DNA from: an uncultured Paracoccaceae bacterium
GTDB taxonomy: Bacteria > Pseudomonadota > Alphaproteobacteria > Rhodobacterales > Rhodobacteraceae
Direction of reading: 5' to 3'
Assembly (NCBI GenBank): GCA_947500005.1
Contig: CANMQJ010000002.1
Location: 124,001 to 188,000 of the forward strand
Length of the DNA: 64,000 nucleotides
Part shown: piece by piece, positions 62,047 to 64,000 of the stretch
Position numbering within the stretch: the stretch's first letter is position 1
Layout: each line of letters starts with the position of its first letter
Notes under the pieces: generated by a model
Databases searched by the model: none
What the model saw: the letters and a program-made list of their open reading frames with translations, nothing else
What the model was told of the DNA's origin: nothing
Made by a program: the position numbers and the translations under genes

Positions 62047-63330
62047 TCAGCCGTTTTCCCGCAGGATATGGCCTGCGAGGTAGAGTGAGCCGCAGATCAG
62101 AACACGCGCCTGCGGATCCCGGGCGAGGATCGCGTCAAGCGCGTCGCGGGTCGATTCCGCCGTGGCAGAATCCAGCCCGACCGATTTCGCGGCAGTGGCC
62201 GTCTCCTCGGCGCTCAGCGTGGCGGATTCGCCGGGGATGGAAATGGCGGTGAGGCTTGCAGCCTGGTTTGCAAGCGGGCGCAGGTAGCCTGTGACGTCCT
62301 TGGTGTTCAGCATCCCGCAGATCAGGTGCGTCGGACGCGGCGGGAGTTCCGCGAGAACGCGGGCCAGCATCTCTCCGGCGGCGGCATTATGGCCGCCATC
62401 GAGCCACAGTTCGGCCTCGCCGGCGGCTGCCACGAGAGGTCCCGAGCGCAGCCGTTGCATCCGGGCGGGCCATTCGGCACGGGTCACGGCGGCCTCGCAG
62501 GCGGCCTCACCCAGACCGAGATGGCGCAGGGCGGCGAGCGCGATGCCGGCATTCTGGATCTGGTGCGGCCCGCGCAGGTTGGGCATCGGCAGGTCGCACA
62601 GGCCGGTTTCGTCCTGGTAGACGAGGCGGCCATGTTCGGTGGTGACATGCCAGTGCTGGCCATGCACCTTGAGCGGCGCGCCGAGGCGGGTGGCCATTTC
62701 CTCGATCACCTCGAGCGCGGCGTCTTCTTGCGGGCCCACGATGCAGGGCACACCGCGCTTGATGATCCCGGCCTTTTCGCCGGCGATCTGGGGCAGGGTC
62801 TCGCCCAGGAATTGCTGGTGATCGATTGAAACGGGTGTGATGACCGTCAGCGCAGGACGGTCCACGACATTGGTGGCGTCGAGTCGTCCGCCCAGACCGA
62901 CCTCGAGCAGGGTATGATCCGCCGGGGTGCGGGCGAAGGCGAGAAGCGCGGCGCAGGTCGTGATCTCGAAATAGGTGATGCTTTCGCCGCCATTGGCCGC
63001 ATAGCACTCGTCGAGGATCGCCGTCAGGTCAGGCTCCGAGATCAACGAACCGGCGACCCGGATCCGTTCGTGGAACCGCGCCAGATGCGGCGAGGTATAG
63101 GCGTGGGCGCTGAGCCCCGCCCCTTCGAGCCCGGCGCGGATCATGGCGAGGGTGGACCCCTTGCCGTTCGTCCCGGCGATATGGATCACCGGCGGAAGCG
63201 ATTTCTGCGGGTCGCCCAGCGCGGAAAGGAGGCGCCAGACGCGGTCGAGCGTGAGGTCGATGATCTTGGGATGCAATGCCATCATGCGCGCGAGGATGGC
63301 GTCGGACCCCGAAAGAGTGTCCTGGTTCAT
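62047..63330 (-). CDS. folC: Bifunctional folylpolyglutamate/dihydrofolate synthase
   Basis: A 427-residue Mur-ligase-fold enzyme that adds glutamate to folates and makes dihydrofolate from dihydropteroate. It has the P-loop VIHIAGTNGKGSTLAMI (about residues 48-64), YTSPHLARFHERIRV, and LLEVGLGGRLDATNVV with the ligand Lys region downstream. It follows accD on the minus strand after one small gene, an arrangement I recognise from this family. Confidence 0.94.
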   Translation of the reverse strand: MNQDTLSGSDAILARMMALHPKIIDLTLDRVWRLLSALGDPQKSLPPVIHIAGTNGKGSTLAMIRAGLEGAGLSAHAYTSPHLARFHERIRVAGSLISEPDLTAILDECYAANGGESITYFEITTCAALLAFARTPADHTLLEVGLGGRLDATNVVDRPALTVITPVSIDHQQFLGETLPQIAGEKAGIIKRGVPCIVGPQEDAALEVIEEMATRLGAPLKVHGQHWHVTTEHGRLVYQDETGLCDLPMPNLRGPHQIQNAGIALAALRHLGLGEAACEAAVTRAEWPARMQRLRSGPLVAAAGEAELWLDGGHNAAAGEMLARVLAELPPRPTHLICGMLNTKDVTGYLRPLANQAASLTAISIPGESATLSAEETATAAKSVGLDSATAESTRDALDAILARDPQARVLICGSLYLAGHILRENG

Positions 63331-63354
63331 GGTCGGTCCGCGAAGGGCGCCTGG

Positions 63355-63660
63355 TCAGAGAGGGGCGCGGGTGATTTCGGAAAGCGCCTCGTTCACGTCG
63401 AAGATCAGCGCATTGATGCCGGTGATGCCGAAGGCGGCCAGCCGTTCGGAATGCTTGTCGCGATAGGCTTCGGCCGCGGCGCGGGTGGTAAAGACATAGA
63501 CACCGCCCGCGCGGCCCTCGTCGCGGTTCTCGGTCCAGACTTTCCAGACCAGACCGTCCTCGGTGGCGATGTCCCGCGCAAGATCGCCCATCGCGGCGGT
63601 CATCTCGTCTCCCCAGGGGCCGGAATAGGGGAAATCGAACTGTATCAGGGTATGGGCCAT
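63355..63660 (-). CDS. YdhR-like small protein
   Basis: A 101-residue protein with a dimeric alpha/beta-barrel look resembling YdhR-type putative monooxygenases (TLIQFDFPYSGPWGDEM, GLVWKVWTENRDEGRAGGVY, VFTTRAAAEAYRDKH). No cofactor motif is visible, and the function is unproven. It sits between accD and folC, 24 bases before folC. Confidence 0.78.
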   Translation of the reverse strand: MAHTLIQFDFPYSGPWGDEMTAAMGDLARDIATEDGLVWKVWTENRDEGRAGGVYVFTTRAAAEAYRDKHSERLAAFGITGINALIFDVNEALSEITRAPL

Positions 63661-63707
63661 CTCACTCTCCCGTTGGCGGCCGGTCTGGGCCGGTGAATGC
63701 CGTGTGT

Positions 63708-64000
63708 TCAGTCCGCCTTTTTCGCTGCACCCTCCTCCGAGGGTGCAGGTGGCGGGGATTCGGCGGGCTTGCTGTCGGTCACGCCCGGCGCCGGCAGATC
63801 GCCCATGATCGGCGGGGGCATGTTCAGCAGCATGCGGGTAATCGTGATCAACTCCTCGCGCAGGTCAAGACGCGATGTGACCCGGTCGAGCATCCCGTGA
63901 TCGAGCAGGTATTCCGCGCGCTGGAACCCTTCGGGCAGTTTCTCGCGGATGGTCTGTTCGATCACGCGCGGACCGGCGAAGCAGATCAGTGCGTTGGGCT
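63708..64000 (-). CDS. accD: Acetyl-CoA carboxylase carboxyltransferase subunit beta, 3' end
   Basis: Only the last 97 codons are inside the window. [20 protein letters not shown] followed by [20 protein letters not shown] is characteristic of the AccD C-terminus, which forms the carboxyltransferase with AccA in fatty-acid synthesis. A Pro/Glu-rich tail ([16 protein letters not shown]) ends the protein. The start lies beyond base 64000. Confidence 0.92.
   Translation of the reverse strand, partial: PNALICFAGPRVIEQTIREKLPEGFQRAEYLLDHGMLDRVTSRLDLREELITITRMLLNMPPPIMGDLPAPGVTDSKPAESPPPAPSEEGAAKKAD

Overview
The window looks like chromosomal DNA of an alphaproteobacterium of the family Rhodobacteraceae (Roseobacter group). 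It is GC-rich and densely packed with ATGA/GTGA stop-start overlaps. Gene neighbours are typical of that family: accD-folC, M17 aminopeptidase-NlpC/P60, DUF2794, mbfA, and a glutathione-dependent formaldehyde pathway. It also has an alphaproteobacterial SOS box (GTTC-N7-GTTC) and a structured intergenic repeat that I associate with this family. This placement is an inference from gene content.

Region 1 (1-9 kb): an uncharacterised uptake and metabolism unit. It holds a TAXI-type TRAP transporter (fused permease plus periplasmic receptor), two paralogous DUF1254/DUF1214 proteins flanking the receptor gene, and an NDP-forming acyl-CoA synthetase. It ends at a decayed IS5-type element and tRNA-Arg(CCT). 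A LacI-type regulator and a YcaQ-type DNA glycosylase follow.

Region 2 (11.3-27.1 kb, minus strand): aerobic benzoate degradation through benzoyl-CoA (boxR, boxA, a 55-residue half-ferredoxin-like protein, boxB, boxC, a DUF309-like protein, an alpha/beta hydrolase, benzoate-CoA ligase, a second aryl-CoA ligase and a DctPQM TRAP transporter). Two 3-hydroxybenzoate/gentisate-type genes precede it. Palindromes of the form GCA-N6-TGC with an A/T-rich centre lie before dctP, the ligase gene and boxC, with a weaker copy before boxR. They are good candidates for BoxR operators.

Region 3 (27.9-40.7 kb, plus strand): a homoprotocatechuate meta-cleavage operon (divergent hpaR; hpaF-E-D-G-H-I). It includes a SpoT-hydrolase-like HD protein and an aromatic-L-amino-acid decarboxylase, and is followed by a complete branched-chain-amino-acid-type ABC transporter. 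This suggests import and catabolism of an aromatic amino acid or catechol-type compound. The ring hydroxylase, the amine and aldehyde oxidation steps, and the gentisate dioxygenase are not in the window.

Region 4 (40.7-64 kb): mostly housekeeping and stress genes. These include DUF3095, two MFS transporters, asd, carbonic anhydrase with a LuxR-type regulator, the M17 aminopeptidase with an NlpC/P60 protein, imuB with a SOS box, a cytochrome c-prime-like protein and an I78-type inhibitor lipoprotein. Also present are glutathione-dependent formaldehyde dehydrogenase and S-formylglutathione hydrolase, a NYN-domain protein, a TetR regulator divergent from mbfA, ornithine cyclodeaminase, zapE, folC and the 3' end of accD. 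No CRISPR array, rRNA, integrase or phage genes were seen.
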